From NCBI GenBank assembly GCA_001438605.1, contig LIDE01000009.1, positions 26,001 to 90,000 on the forward strand: a stretch of DNA of 64,000 nt, read 5' to 3'. Positions 49,641-59,500 of the stretch are shown here, one piece after another. Position numbers and translations under genes: made by a program. The stretch comes from SAR92 bacterium BACL16 MAG-120619-bin48 (GTDB taxonomy: Bacteria > Pseudomonadota > Gammaproteobacteria > Pseudomonadales > Porticoccaceae). Below the pieces are notes generated by a model. That model made no database searches, was not told where the DNA came from, and saw only the letters and a list, made by a program, of their open reading frames with translations. Every line of letters starts with the position of its first letter. Position 1 is the first letter of the stretch.

Positions 49641-51569
49641 TTACTCCGTTTCAACAAAAACACGCCCGCGTCGTTCCGTTTGCTCTGTAAACAGGCTGAA
49701 GATTTGCTCCAAAGGCATACTGCCGAGGTCTTCGCCGTCCCGAGTTCGGATCGCCACCGTGCGCGACTCTTTTTCTTTTTCACCAACAACGAGCAGATAA
49801 GGAACTCGCTGAATAGAATGACCGCGGATTTTAAAGCCGATCTTCTCGTTTCTCAAGTCACAAATCACTCTAAACCCTTTATTTTGCAATGATTTAGTCA
49901 CTTCTTGCGCATATTCGCCCTGCGCGTCAGTAATATTCATCACAACGGCCTGTTCTGGGGCTAACCAGAATGGAAAGGCGCCTTCGTACTGTTCAATCAA
50001 AATACCGATAAAACGCTCGAAAGAGCCCAAAATGGCGCGGTGTAACATCACCGGAACTTTGCGGCTGCCATCTTCAGCGACGTACTGCGCGTCGAGTCGG
50101 CCTGGCATGGAGAAATCGACCTGGATTGTGCCCAACTGCCAAACACGGCCAATGCAGTCTTTGAGTGAAAATTCAATTTTGGGCCCATAGAAAGCGCCTT
50201 CACCAGGCAACTCCTCCCAGGCGAGGTCCTTTGCATCAAGCGCTTCTGCCAGTGCTTTTTCCGCGCGATCCCAATCTTCGTCGCTACCAACACGCTGTGG
50301 AGGACGCGTCGACAAGCGATAGATAATTTCGTTAAACCCAAAGTCTGCATACACTTCATGGAGGAAGTCGATGAACTGCGCAACTTCTGGTTGAATCTGC
50401 TCTTCAGTACAGAATATATGGGCGTCATCCTGCGTGAATGAGCGCACGCGCATGATGCCGTGCAAGGATCCAGACGGTTCATTTCTATGACATGAACCAA
50501 ACTCTGCTAAGCGCAAGGGCAGGTCTCTGTAGCTCTTAAGGCCCTGATTGAACACCTGCACATGGCACGGGCAGTTCATTGGTTTCACGGCATAGCTGCG
50601 GTCTTCCGTGTGCAAGGTAAACATATCATCGCCAAATTTGTCGGCGTGGCCCGAGCGCTGCCATAAGCTGAAATCAACGATTTGAGGGGTTTTAATTTCT
50701 TGATAGCCCTGCTCGCGCTGTTTTTTACGCATAAATTGTTCGATGGTGTTGTAGACAGTCCAACCCTTGGGATGCCAAAACACCGAACCCGGGGCCTCTT
50801 CCTGCATATGAAAAAGGTCCAGCTTTTTGTTCACTTTGCGATGGTCGCGCTTTTCGGCTTCAGCCAATCGAGTAATGTAGGCGTTCAACTCTTTCTTGTT
50901 GGTCCACGCGGTGCCGTAAATACGCTGCAGCATTTCATTGTTGCTATCGCCGCGCCAATAGGCGCCAGCCACTTTTGTTAATTTAAACGCAGGCAGCTTA
51001 CTTGTTGACGGCACGTGAGGGCCCCGGCAGAGATCGATAAAATCGCCCTGCCGGTAGAGACCTATCGCTTGATCGTCCGGAATGCTGGCAATAATTTCCG
51101 CTTTGTAGTGTTCACCGATGCTCTTAAAAAAAGCTACTGCGTCATCGCGCTGCCACTCTTCTCGGGTAATACCGTGATCTTGCGCCACCAACTCCGCCAT
51201 GCGCGTTTCAATTGCCTCAAGATCTTCTGGGGTAAAGGCGCGCTCGAACGCAAAATCGTAATAGAAGCCATCATCAATGACCGGGCCTATGGTTACCTGG
51301 GCAGATGGGAAAAGCTGCTTAACGGCCATGGCCAGCAAATGGGCAGACGAGTGACGAATAATATCGAGGGCTTCATCGGAACGGTCGGTGACGATGGACA
51401 GTGAAGCGTCCCCAGTGATGACATAAGACGCGTCGACCACATTGCCGTCAACCACCCCAGCAAGGGTCGCCTTGGCTAAACCGGCACCAATATTGGCGGC
51501 GACTTCACCGACCGAAACCGGTGCGTCAAACAGGCGTTGAGATCCATCAGGGAGAGTGATTACGGGCAT
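49641..51569 (-). CDS. thrS: threonyl-tRNA synthetase
   Basis: Class II synthetase of 642 residues: N-terminal TGS domain (about 1-60), the editing domain with [15 protein letters not shown], catalytic core with [10 protein letters not shown] (zinc Cys), [25 protein letters not shown], and a C-terminal anticodon domain. I place the start at ATG 51569 ([15 protein letters not shown]) with AGGA 8 nt before; the frame extends to 51611 without similarity. It heads the thrS-infC-rpmI-rplT operon. Confidence 0.96.
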   Translation of the reverse strand: MPVITLPDGSQRLFDAPVSVGEVAANIGAGLAKATLAGVVDGNVVDASYVITGDASLSIVTDRSDEALDIIRHSSAHLLAMAVKQLFPSAQVTIGPVIDDGFYYDFAFERAFTPEDLEAIETRMAELVAQDHGITREEWQRDDAVAFFKSIGEHYKAEIIASIPDDQAIGLYRQGDFIDLCRGPHVPSTSKLPAFKLTKVAGAYWRGDSNNEMLQRIYGTAWTNKKELNAYITRLAEAEKRDHRKVNKKLDLFHMQEEAPGSVFWHPKGWTVYNTIEQFMRKKQREQGYQEIKTPQIVDFSLWQRSGHADKFGDDMFTLHTEDRSYAVKPMNCPCHVQVFNQGLKSYRDLPLRLAEFGSCHRNEPSGSLHGIMRVRSFTQDDAHIFCTEEQIQPEVAQFIDFLHEVYADFGFNEIIYRLSTRPPQRVGSDEDWDRAEKALAEALDAKDLAWEELPGEGAFYGPKIEFSLKDCIGRVWQLGTIQVDFSMPGRLDAQYVAEDGSRKVPVMLHRAILGSFERFIGILIEQYEGAFPFWLAPEQAVVMNITDAQGEYAQEVTKSLQNKGFRVICDLRNEKIGFKIRGHSIQRVPYLLVVGEKEKESRTVAIRTRDGEDLGSMPLEQIFSLFTEQTERRGRVFVETE

Positions 51570-51633
51570 TTTTCGTTCCTTTCCAGTGGTGACCCATACC
51601 AAAGGCCACATGCGTTAAATTTAATCAGCGCGC

Positions 51634-51661
51634 ATTTTACCCTGTATCGATTGAGTTACAA
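51634..51661 (-). promoter_or_regulatory. sigma-70-type promoter of thrS
   Basis: On the minus strand TTGTAA, a 16-bp spacer and TAAAAT, about 65 bp before the thrS start codon. No riboswitch or thrS-like operator could be recognised in the short leader. Confidence 0.55.
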
Positions 51662-51743
51662 GCCTTACGGCAATTACTTCGCGCTTGCAATGCGCCCTCA
51701 GGGGCCCTATAAAAGCGCTCTGTAACTCATCCAGAGACGACCC

Positions 51744-52199
51744 TTGAAAATTTACGTTGATGCCGATGCCTGCCCTACTGTAATCAAAGATATTCTTTAC
51801 CGTGTTTCGCAACGCACGGGCATTGAGGTGATTTTGGTCGCTAATCAAGCCCTCGCGATTCCGCGTATTCCAACCGTGCGCGCGGTTCAAGTGAGCGCGG
51901 GGTTTGATGTGGCTGATAAGCGTATTGTTGAACTGGTTGCGAAAGACGATTTAGTGATTACTGCAGATATTCCGCTGGCCGCAGAGGTTATCGAGAAAGG
52001 CGGCAAGGCGCTGAACCCGCGAGGTGAACTGTACACGGCCGCCAATATTAAGGCGCGGCTGAATATGCGCGACTTTATGGACAGTATGCGCAACAGCGGT
52101 GTTCAAGTCGGTGGTGGCCCGCCACCTCTTACGCAGCGCGATCGAATGATTTTTGCCAATGCGCTGGACACCTATATCGCCCAGAACCATCGTCTGTAG
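51744..52199 (+). CDS. YaiI/YqxD family protein (DUF188)
   Basis: Protein of 151 residues, [18 protein letters not shown] at the N-terminus and [22 protein letters not shown] near the end, the full DUF188 pattern. The start is TTG. Family function is unknown; the DxDxCP motif and fold relate to PIN-like nucleases. The TTG start and a weak ribosome-binding site imply low expression. It is convergent with the glutaredoxin-like gene. Confidence 0.88.
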   Translation: MKIYVDADACPTVIKDILYRVSQRTGIEVILVANQALAIPRIPTVRAVQVSAGFDVADKRIVELVAKDDLVITADIPLAAEVIEKGGKALNPRGELYTAANIKARLNMRDFMDSMRNSGVQVGGGPPPLTQRDRMIFANALDTYIAQNHRL

Positions 52200-52212
52200 A
52201 TCATCTATAGAC
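52192..52212. other. palindrome at the YaiI stop codon
   Basis: GTCTGTAGAT-c-ATCTATAGAC overlaps the stop and lies between convergent genes. There is no T-tract, so it may act as mRNA 3'-end protection, not as a true terminator. Confidence 0.35.
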
Positions 52213-52218
52213 TGACGG

Positions 52219-52470
52219 TTATGCGCTGCCTTCCCCATCGACCATGCGTGCAATCTGGGCAGCCGTAAACGGCCAGCCTTTTTCTTCACCATTGGGCAGT
52301 GCCACAACTGGGATGCGAATGCCATAGACCTCTCGCAGCCCAGCATCTGTGTTGATGTCAACCTCAATCAAGCGCCACCCTTTCTCAGTCAACATCGGAT
52401 ACAGGATCGCTTTTGCCTGATCGCAGAGGTGGCAATTGGCACCGGTGTAAATTGTTAGCTGCTTATCCAA
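52219..52470 (-). CDS. glutaredoxin-like protein (DUF836)
   Basis: Thioredoxin-fold protein of 83 residues with redox motif GANCHLCDQAK (CxxC) and the cis-Pro in GIRIPVVAL. It overlaps the 3' end of rlmKL by 8 bp and starts with TTG, so it is probably coupled to that gene. Family role: small thiol-disulfide carrier with unknown partner. Confidence 0.87.
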   Translation of the reverse strand: MDKQLTIYTGANCHLCDQAKAILYPMLTEKGWRLIEVDINTDAGLREVYGIRIPVVALPNGEEKGWPFTAAQIARMVDGEGSA

Positions 52471-54643
52471 AACTGCTGCGCCGAGTTATTTTCCACACAT
52501 TGTGGATGCGTGGGTTGCGCTCGAAATCGAGGTCTAATGTCTGCGCAGTAATATTCTCCACATTGAACTGCCGCGTAACCAATTCGTCCATTTTAAATTT
52601 GCGGAAATTATTGGAGAAGATCAACACGCCACCGTCGGCCAGTTTGGACATGGAATTGCGGATCAAGTCGCCATGATCGCGCTGCACATCAAGCACTGAC
52701 TCCATTTTCTTGGAATTTGAAAAGGTCGGCGGATCGAGAAAGATCACATCAAATTTCTCGTGGCTTTCTGTTTCCAGCCATTTCAAACAATCGGCCCGCA
52801 ACAAATGATGCTTGCTAGCGCTGAGATTGTTCAGGTCGTAATTGCGCTGCGCCCAGTCGAGATAGGTGTTGGACATATCAACACTGAGTGTGCGCGCTGC
52901 ACCGGCCAAGGCCGCCTGCACTGAGACCGCTGCGGTATAACAAAATAGGTTGAGCAGGCTTTTCCCCGCGGACATCTCTGCGATTAAGCGCCGCACTGGG
53001 CGGTGATCGAGAAATAGCCCGGTATCGAGGTAGTCTGACAGGTTGATTTCAAACTCTGCCTTACCCTCAAAGGCGCTAATCGTCGCGCTTGGGCCCTGAT
53101 TAAACTTTTCGTACTGACTATCACCCTTTTGGCGACGACGCTCTTTATAGTGCACCTGACCGCGAGCCTCGCGGGCAAACTCTTTGACCGCTTGTTTTAC
53201 TTCAGCAAATCTGTCGCGGGCGACTTTTTCAGCAATACTGGCCGGCGCAGCATATTCTTGAACGTAAACGGAGTCTTCATAGATATCGATCGCGACGGCA
53301 TATTCGGGGATGTCGGCATCGTACAAGCGATAGCAGCTAATGGCATTTTTGATCAACCAACTATCCAGTCGTCGTTGATTTTTAATCAGTCGATTCAACA
53401 CCATAGTCGCGCCTTCGGTGAGTACCGGTTCTGGCGCTGGCGTGTTGAGTCGCTCAGCGATATTCGCCGAGCGTGAACTCAGATCTTCGAAAACTAACAG
53501 TTTGCAGGGAATGGTGCCGTTAAATAAGCTGTACTGCTTTTTCGGCGTCAGATCTGTCTCGCGCCCTAGCTCGGTGTTGCCAGTAAAAATACCCACTTTC
53601 CAGCCGTGGAAGTTCTTCTGCAGCACTGCACCCAGCTTCTGATATATCGGCTTGAGCCCTTCAATATCGCCCAAACGCTCACCGTACGGAGGATTCGTCA
53701 ACAGCAAGCCGCGATCGGCCGTGGCTTTGCCAAACTGGTCGATGGGTTTGTGAGCAAGACGAATGTGCTCGTCGAGACCGGCCTTCTCAATATTTAGGGT
53801 GGCAAACTCAAGTACATGGGGGTTAGCGTCGTAGCCGCGAATATCCAGAGTCAGCTTTTCCAGTCCACTGATTTTGCGCTGTTGCGCCTCATCGACGAGC
53901 GCTTGCCACAAGGCGTCATCGTGCTGCTTCCAGCCACTAAAACCAAAACGTTCCCGCAGTAGCCCAGGGGCGATATCAGCGGCCATCATGGCGCCTTCGA
54001 TAATCAGCGTGGCACTACCACACATAGGATCGAGCAGCGCACCACCACTTTCGGCAATTTCCATCCAACCACAGCGCATCAACAGTGCAGCGGCGAGATT
54101 CTCTTTGATCGGAGCGCTGCCCTGCCCGCTGCGGTATCCGCGGCGGTGGAGGCTCTCGCCAGAGATATCCAGCGATACCGTTACACGGCCTTTGTGCTGG
54201 CGGGTTTGAATACGGATATCGGGATCTTTGGTATCGACATTAGGCCGCTCACCTTCCACCCGACGGATGCGATCAACAATGGCGTCTTTGACGCGCTGCG
54301 AGCCATACATGGTGTTATCGATGGAGCGCGAGGTGCCAATAAAGTCGATGGCGATGGTCTGCTCTGACGAGAAGTGCGCTTCCCACGGGATATCCAGACA
54401 CTCTTGATAAAGCTGTTCTGCGTCGTCCAACATAAATTCCCGCAGAGGCATTAAAACTCTATTGGCCAATCGGGACCACAGACAGACGCGATAGGCAAGC
54501 TCGCGCGACCCAGTAAAGTGCACGGCAGCAACAGTTTCTTTTACGCTCTCGGCGCCAAGCTGCTGCAACTCCTGAGCGAGCAGTTGCTCGAGACCTTTGG
54601 GGCAGGTCGCTAGCCACGCCTGCTGACCGGAAAGTGAAGACAA
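52463..54643 (-). CDS. rlmL: bifunctional 23S rRNA methyltransferase RlmKL
   Basis: Fused enzyme of about 726 residues. The N-terminal RlmL part has a THUMP domain and the N2-guanine methyltransferase motif LLTNPPYGERL (G2445). The C-terminal RlmK part has FLDPPTFSNSKKM and methylates G2069 (N7). The start is taken at TTG 54643 with AGGA 8 nt upstream, because conserved sequence begins there; the frame is open to 54766. Length then fits the E. coli fusion (702 aa). Confidence 0.92.
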   Translation of the reverse strand: MSSLSGQQAWLATCPKGLEQLLAQELQQLGAESVKETVAAVHFTGSRELAYRVCLWSRLANRVLMPLREFMLDDAEQLYQECLDIPWEAHFSSEQTIAIDFIGTSRSIDNTMYGSQRVKDAIVDRIRRVEGERPNVDTKDPDIRIQTRQHKGRVTVSLDISGESLHRRGYRSGQGSAPIKENLAAALLMRCGWMEIAESGGALLDPMCGSATLIIEGAMMAADIAPGLLRERFGFSGWKQHDDALWQALVDEAQQRKISGLEKLTLDIRGYDANPHVLEFATLNIEKAGLDEHIRLAHKPIDQFGKATADRGLLLTNPPYGERLGDIEGLKPIYQKLGAVLQKNFHGWKVGIFTGNTELGRETDLTPKKQYSLFNGTIPCKLLVFEDLSSRSANIAERLNTPAPEPVLTEGATMVLNRLIKNQRRLDSWLIKNAISCYRLYDADIPEYAVAIDIYEDSVYVQEYAAPASIAEKVARDRFAEVKQAVKEFAREARGQVHYKERRRQKGDSQYEKFNQGPSATISAFEGKAEFEINLSDYLDTGLFLDHRPVRRLIAEMSAGKSLLNLFCYTAAVSVQAALAGAARTLSVDMSNTYLDWAQRNYDLNNLSASKHHLLRADCLKWLETESHEKFDVIFLDPPTFSNSKKMESVLDVQRDHGDLIRNSMSKLADGGVLIFSNNFRKFKMDELVTRQFNVENITAQTLDLDFERNPRIHNVWKITRRSSFG

Positions 54644-54861
54644 AACGCTGTTCCTTTGATTACTTTGAGGAATAAAACACACGCTGGATAGACTAACAAA
54701 ATCTTCGACAGGGTCGACGGATTTCGGTTTACTGTACTCAGCGCACAAAAATTTGGCGCTCATCATATCGCTCTTTACACAATTTTGTTTGATAAAAACT
54801 GCGCTCGGCGCGTTTTACAGGCTGAGTGTTAGTTTCCTACATTAACCGTTAGGAGATATAA

Positions 54862-55068
54862 GTGAAAAAACATAAAAGAGATCAAGAACATCGTTCATTC
54901 GTGAAAGGTTATCAAGCTGCAGTTCAAGGTCGGTCCCTCGACGTAATTCCCTACAAAGAAGATTCCCCAATGGCATTTCATTGGACTAGAGGGTGGCGAG
55001 AAGGACGCGAAGATTATTGGAATGGGTTTAACCAGTATTCGTTCCAACAGAAAGCCGCCAATTTTTAA
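54862..55068 (+). CDS. rmf: ribosome modulation factor
   Basis: Small basic protein of 68 residues, MKKHKRDQEHRSFVKGYQAA then HWTRGWREGREDYWNGF, typical for Rmf, which pairs 70S ribosomes into inactive 100S dimers in stationary phase. The start is GTG with AGGAG. It lies divergent from rlmKL. A tandem repeat follows directly after the stop and a three-hairpin RNA candidate lies 200 bp on. Confidence 0.96.
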   Translation: MKKHKRDQEHRSFVKGYQAAVQGRSLDVIPYKEDSPMAFHWTRGWREGREDYWNGFNQYSFQQKAANF

Positions 55069-55070
55069 CG

Positions 55071-55128
55071 ACTTGTTTCTAACTGAGTGTTTCTAACTAC
55101 GTGTTTCAAACTACTTGTTTCTAATTAA
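55071..55128 (+). repeat. 14-15 bp tandem repeat right after the rmf stop
   Basis: Four units align: ACTTGTTTCTAACTG, AGTGTTTCTAACTAC, GTGTTTCAAACTAC and TTGTTTCTAATTAA. The tract starts two bases past the stop codon, like the repeat after the SCP2 gene. Confidence 0.7.
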
Positions 55129-55266
55129 ATGCCCAGCAGCGTTTTATTAGCAGAGCGGGCTCCAAAGTCTGTAGCGCCACCAGTTTAAAAGGCGCCGTCA
55201 GGTAAACAACCGTCACGTAAAAAAAGGTACTTAACGCTATATCGCAACACCCGAAAGGCATTTTAT

Positions 55267-55348
55267 AAACAGGATCCCTCCTGTTTCCGGCTCACAACGA
55301 TGAGCCACCCAAATGGCCGCAGCTCAATAACAGTTGCGGCCATTTTTT
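55267..55348 (+). ncRNA. candidate small RNA or rmf 3' UTR with three hairpins
   Basis: Hairpins in order: AAACAGGA/TCCTGTTT with loop TCCC (55267-55286), GGCTCA/TGAGCC (55289-55306), and the terminator AAATGGCCGCA/TGCGGCCATTT (55311-55345) with six T. The GGA in the first stem could be a CsrA/RsmA-type site, but it is paired. It may be a stand-alone sRNA or the processed end of the rmf mRNA. Confidence 0.45.
55311..55348 (+). terminator. intrinsic terminator downstream of rmf
   Basis: Perfect 11-bp stem AAATGGCCGCA/TGCGGCCATTT with a 13-nt loop and six T residues on the plus strand. The minus strand has only three T, so it is weaker for fadD. Confidence 0.9.
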
Positions 55349-55383
55349 ATGGGGAAGAATTACTTGATGAACGGTATGCGCTC

Positions 55384-57060
55384 TTAGTGCGCTTTGGCCA
55401 GCTCCTCAGCTTTGAGTTCTTTGCGCAGTACTTTGCCGACGTTGCTCTTCGGCAAGTCGTTGCGAAACTCCACAAACTTCGGCACTTTGTAACCCGCCAT
55501 ATTGGCGCGACAGTATTCAATCACCTGCTCTTGCGTGAGGTTGGGGTCGCTGGCGACGACAAACATTTTCACTACTTCACCCGCTTTATTATCGGCAACG
55601 CCAATGGCGGCGCACTCGAGAACAGCGGGATGCAACGTTAGGGTCTGCTCTAATTCACTGGGATAGACGTTGAAACCTGACACGATAATCATGTCTTTCA
55701 ACCGATCAACAATTTTGACGTAGCCCTCTTCGTCCACGGTCACAATGTCACCGGTATGCAGCCAGCCATCGACAATCACTTCGGCGGTTTGCGCTTCACG
55801 CTGCCAGTAGCCGCGCATTACTTGGGCGCCGCGCACGCACAGTTCGCCAACACCACCCACCTCTTGTTCCACGCCGTGTTCATCGACCACTTTGATTTCG
55901 GTGCCGGGGATTGGAATACCGGCAGTACCGATCTTTTGAAAGCCTGAGGGATTCATGGAGATGATGGGCGATGATTCGGTCATGCCGTAGCCTTCGCTGA
56001 CGACACAGCCGGTCACCCGCTCCCAATCGTGTGCAACGGCATCCATCAGCGCCATCCCGCCGGACAGGGTCAACGACAGCGATGAAAAATCCATTTTCTG
56101 GAATTCTTTGTTTTGTAACAGGCCGACAAATAGCGAATTCAAGCCACAAAAGATTTCAAACTTGACGTTTTTAATGGTTTTCACAAACGCGGGAATATTG
56201 CGCGGATCGGGAATCAACAAGCTGTGGCCTCGGGTCGCTGGCATAAGCCCCATATTCAGCATGTACGCGTAGATATGGTAGAGCGGCAGTGGCGATACGG
56301 TGGTGAAGTGCTTTATAGAGTGCCCACCGATTGCAACAATTTCCAGCGCTTGCGCAATATTACTCAAGATCGACTGTTGAGTGAGCATCACGCCCTTGGA
56401 TACTCCGGTAGTACCACCGGTGTATTGCAGTGCGCAAATATCCGCTAGCGCAGGGGAATGGGCAGGCGCATCGCCCTGTGCCGCGAGCAATTGGGAGAAA
56501 TGGATAACCTCCGACGCTGGCAGCGCAGGTCGCTTGCCTAAGACTTTCATCACACCCGCCAGCAGCAACTTTTTCGGCTGCGGCAACAGATCAATCGGGC
56601 GCGTGACAATTACGTGCTTTACACCTGTCTCCGGCAAGGCGGCCCTGAGAGTCTCATAAAATTGATCAAGCACAACCACCACGGTTGCGCCTGAGTCATT
56701 AAATTGGTGAACCAACTCCCGATGGGTATACATGGGGTTGGTGTTGACTATCACCAGCCCCACTTTCCACGCGGCAACCACCACGACGGGATACTGCAAT
56801 AAGTTGGGTAACTGAACAGCTAAACGATCACCGGCGCGAAGATTCATCTCGTGGTAAAAATAGCTCGCGGCACGGTCGGCGAGCTTATCGACATCACCGT
56901 AGGTTAATGTTTTACCCAAACAGGTGAAAGCGGGGCTATCCGCAGAGTCGGCGACGGCTTGCTGCCACAATTGCAACAGTGACTGCGCGGGCAGCGGCGG
57001 TTGCTCGCTGGTTAGACCCATGCGTTGTTGTGCTTTTTTTACCGCGTCCTGAACCTGCAT
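55384..57060 (-). CDS. fadD: long-chain acyl-CoA synthetase (FadD type)
   Basis: AMP-forming ligase of 558 residues: P-loop-like YTGGTTGVSKGVMLTQ, YGMTESSP, and the C-terminal motif GWLHTGDIVTVDEEGYVKIVDR with the final catalytic lysine in PKSNVGKVLRKEL. It activates fatty acids for beta-oxidation at the inner membrane. I start at ATG 57060, since AGGTGG lies at proper spacing; the GTG 9 bp earlier overlaps it. It can feed all ACADs in this window. Substrate range (fatty or terpenoid acids) is open. Confidence 0.92.
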   Translation of the reverse strand: MQVQDAVKKAQQRMGLTSEQPPLPAQSLLQLWQQAVADSADSPAFTCLGKTLTYGDVDKLADRAASYFYHEMNLRAGDRLAVQLPNLLQYPVVVVAAWKVGLVIVNTNPMYTHRELVHQFNDSGATVVVVLDQFYETLRAALPETGVKHVIVTRPIDLLPQPKKLLLAGVMKVLGKRPALPASEVIHFSQLLAAQGDAPAHSPALADICALQYTGGTTGVSKGVMLTQQSILSNIAQALEIVAIGGHSIKHFTTVSPLPLYHIYAYMLNMGLMPATRGHSLLIPDPRNIPAFVKTIKNVKFEIFCGLNSLFVGLLQNKEFQKMDFSSLSLTLSGGMALMDAVAHDWERVTGCVVSEGYGMTESSPIISMNPSGFQKIGTAGIPIPGTEIKVVDEHGVEQEVGGVGELCVRGAQVMRGYWQREAQTAEVIVDGWLHTGDIVTVDEEGYVKIVDRLKDMIIVSGFNVYPSELEQTLTLHPAVLECAAIGVADNKAGEVVKMFVVASDPNLTQEQVIEYCRANMAGYKVPKFVEFRNDLPKSNVGKVLRKELKAEELAKAH

Positions 57061-57153
57061 AAAACCCACCTTTTTATAAATTTATTGTAATTATAGTGCG
57101 CAAACGGGCCCGCAAAAGCCCGTTGGAAAAAGTTTTAGGAGTACTTATTAAGC

Positions 57154-58329
57154 CTACTTAGAAAGCAGACGCATCCCTTTTTCGAGTCCCCCTAGGGTCA
57201 GGGGAAACATCTTACCCTCGACCAAATCCCTCAGCATTAAAATAGAGGGCGTGTAGTCCCAATATTTTTCTTGGACTGGATTTAACCATATTAATTTGTC
57301 AAAGGTTTGCGACATCCTGTGCATCCAGACATTGCCCGGCTCTTCGTTGTGATATTCGACGCTGCCGCCAGGGCTATTGATCTCATAGGGCGCCATTGAC
57401 GCGTCGCCGACAAAGATTACCTTGTAGTCTGAGGAGTATTTATGCAGCAAGTCGTAGGTTGATATCTGCTCGTCGCGACGGCGGTAGTTGTCTTTCCAGA
57501 CATAGTCGTAGAGGCAGTTGTGAAAGTAGAAATATTCGAGGTGCTTGAACTCCGTTTTTGCTGCCGAAAAAAGTTCCTCGCACAAGCGCACGTAGGAGTC
57601 CATTGAGCCGCCAATATCGAAAAAGATCAGTACTTTTACGGCATTGTGCCGCTCGGGAACCATTTTAATATCCAGTAGTCCAGCGTTGCGCGCGGTACAG
57701 CGGATGGTGTCGGCCAAATCGAGCTGATCGGCGGCGCCTTCGCGGGCAAACTTGCGCAGACGGCGCAGTGCCACTTTGATATTTCTTGTTCCAATTTCAA
57801 CCGAATCATCTAAATCTTGAAATTGGCGATCTTCCCATACTTTTACGGCACTGCCCTGCCCGCCTTCCCCGCCAACTCGAATGCCCTCAGGGTTGAATCC
57901 GCCATTGCCGAAAGGCGATGTGCCACCTGTGCCAATCCACTTGTTGCCGCCCTGATGCCGCTCTTTCTGCTCTTCAAGGCGCTTTTTAAACTCTTCGATT
58001 AACTTCTCAAGACCACCCAGACTTTCTATCTTGGCTTTTTCTTCATCGCTAAGATGCTTTTCAAATTCCTTGCGCAACCAATCTTCTGGAATCAGCGCTT
58101 GAATGATGTCGTCTATATTTTCAAGGTTTTTAAAATAAGCGCCAAAGGCACGATCAAAACGATCGTAATATTTTTCATCTTTGACCAAGCAGGTGCGTGA
58201 CAGCAGATAAAAATCATCGATCGATCCGAAGGCAATGTTTTTTTCCATTGCCGTCAGTAAGTCCAGCAACTCTTTGATCGAGACTGGCACATTAGCGCGC
58301 TTGAGTGTGTAAAAAAAGTTTATCAGCAT
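57154..58329 (-). CDS. VWA-domain protein, CoxE-like
   Basis: Protein of 391 residues. The N-terminal half is helical with a charged coiled coil (about 105-135) and a Gly-rich linker (RHQGGNKWIGTGG). The C-terminal VWA domain has the metal site FFDIGGSMDSY, where the usual DxSxS is DxGxS, then a conserved FVGDASMAPYE. The pair with a MoxR AAA+ ATPase is widespread; such couples remodel or load metal cofactors onto a client. No client gene is obvious here. It follows moxR by 12 bp. Confidence 0.87.
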   Translation of the reverse strand: MLINFFYTLKRANVPVSIKELLDLLTAMEKNIAFGSIDDFYLLSRTCLVKDEKYYDRFDRAFGAYFKNLENIDDIIQALIPEDWLRKEFEKHLSDEEKAKIESLGGLEKLIEEFKKRLEEQKERHQGGNKWIGTGGTSPFGNGGFNPEGIRVGGEGGQGSAVKVWEDRQFQDLDDSVEIGTRNIKVALRRLRKFAREGAADQLDLADTIRCTARNAGLLDIKMVPERHNAVKVLIFFDIGGSMDSYVRLCEELFSAAKTEFKHLEYFYFHNCLYDYVWKDNYRRRDEQISTYDLLHKYSSDYKVIFVGDASMAPYEINSPGGSVEYHNEEPGNVWMHRMSQTFDKLIWLNPVQEKYWDYTPSILMLRDLVEGKMFPLTLGGLEKGMRLLSK

Positions 58330-58341
58330 CGGTTAATTGTC

Positions 58342-59187
58342 TTAGCGCGCTTCGCGGCGTGTCATAAAGGCCAGACGCTCGAGCAGATGCACGTCCTGTT
58401 CGTTTTTCAATAGCGCGCCATAGAGCGGCGGAATGGCTTTGGTCGGATCGCGGTTAGTCAGCACGTCTTCGGGAATATCGTCAGACATAATAAGTTTTAA
58501 CCAATCAACCAATTCAGAGGTGGATGGCTTCTTTTTCAGGCCTGGAATTTTGCGCACATCAAAGAAAATATCCAACGCCTGATCAACCAAAGTCTTTTTA
58601 ATCACGGGGAAATGCACATCGACAATTCGCTGCATGGTGCTGCGATCGGGGAAGCTGATAAAGTGGAAGAAGCAGCGGCGCAAAAAGGCGTCTGGCAGCT
58701 CTTTTTCATTGTTACTGGTAATAATAACAATCGGGCGCTGGATTGCTTTGATCGTTTCGCCTGTCTCGTAAACGTGAAATTCCATGCGATCGAGTTCGAG
58801 CAAAAGATCGTTGGGAAATTCAATATCGGCTTTGTCAATTTCATCGATAAGCAAAACAACCTGCTCATCAGCTGTAAATGCTTGCCACAACTTACCCTTA
58901 TCAATGTAATTGCTAATATCGTTCACCTTGTCATGACCCAGCTGAGAGTCGCGCAGTCGCGATACCGCATCGTATTCGTAGAGACCCTGCTGAGCTTTGG
59001 TGGTCGACTTAATGTGCCACGCCAGCAGTGGCTTACCGAGAGCTTTGGCCACCTCTTCGGCGAGTAGTGTCTTTCCTGTTCCTGGCTCACCTTTAATCAG
59101 CAGTGGGCGCTGCAAGGTTACGGCCGCGTTGACCGCCATCTGCAATTCAGCAGTGGCGACGTAATTTTCTGTACCTTCAAATTTCAT
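58342..59187 (-). CDS. MoxR-family AAA+ ATPase
   Basis: AAA+ protein of 281 residues: Walker A GEPGTGKTLLAEEVA, Walker B VLLIDEIDKA, sensor 1 ITSNNEKELPDAF and a C-terminal lid with the sensor-2 region. It is the chaperone half of a MoxR-VWA pair. An upstream region of 313 bp separates it from the divergent DUF6249 gene. Confidence 0.92.
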   Translation of the reverse strand: MKFEGTENYVATAELQMAVNAAVTLQRPLLIKGEPGTGKTLLAEEVAKALGKPLLAWHIKSTTKAQQGLYEYDAVSRLRDSQLGHDKVNDISNYIDKGKLWQAFTADEQVVLLIDEIDKADIEFPNDLLLELDRMEFHVYETGETIKAIQRPIVIITSNNEKELPDAFLRRCFFHFISFPDRSTMQRIVDVHFPVIKKTLVDQALDIFFDVRKIPGLKKKPSTSELVDWLKLIMSDDIPEDVLTNRDPTKAIPPLYGALLKNEQDVHLLERLAFMTRREAR

Positions 59188-59500
59188 AGGGTATCAATCC
59201 ACGTCAAAAGTTATAAAAGCAGTTAGCCCGTCATAATAAGCTAAAATAGGTCGATGAGATGAATCCAATTTCCGTTTCAACGCATCTAACCAGTAAGACA
59301 GCGGCAACTCCCCAACGGAAGAGTAGTCGTCAAGTATGGTGCCGCTGTTGGCACACTGTCTTCAAGAGAAAAAGTGCGTAACTATGACCGCAGAGTATTA
59401 CTAAGCTTTGAGTGCCTTAGCTAGAGCTAGACTCTTAGCGCTAAGGAGTAAATAAGCACTGTGTCGTGGTAAATTAAAAACATTTAAAAAGGATATTACT
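59188..59500. other. divergent regulatory region between moxR and the DUF6249-ECF operon
   Basis: This 313-bp region holds a perfect 12-bp palindrome CTTAGCGCTAAG (59434-59445) and a nearby TAGCTAGAGCTA hairpin, about 55-85 bp before the DUF6249 start, possibly an operator. No ECF-type -35 motif was recognisable, and I see no small gene. Confidence 0.45.

Larger units (their letters stand above)
55069..55383. other. 315-bp region downstream of rmf
   Basis: This region contains a tandem repeat (55071-55128), then unstructured AT-rich sequence, then three successive hairpins ending in a terminator (55267-55348). No protein-coding ORF is credible. Confidence 0.55.

Noticed and set aside
51570..51743. 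T-box or riboswitch leader for thrS
   Set aside because: The leader from the promoter is under 65 nt, too short and without recognisable structure; T-boxes are also not typical of gammaproteobacteria.
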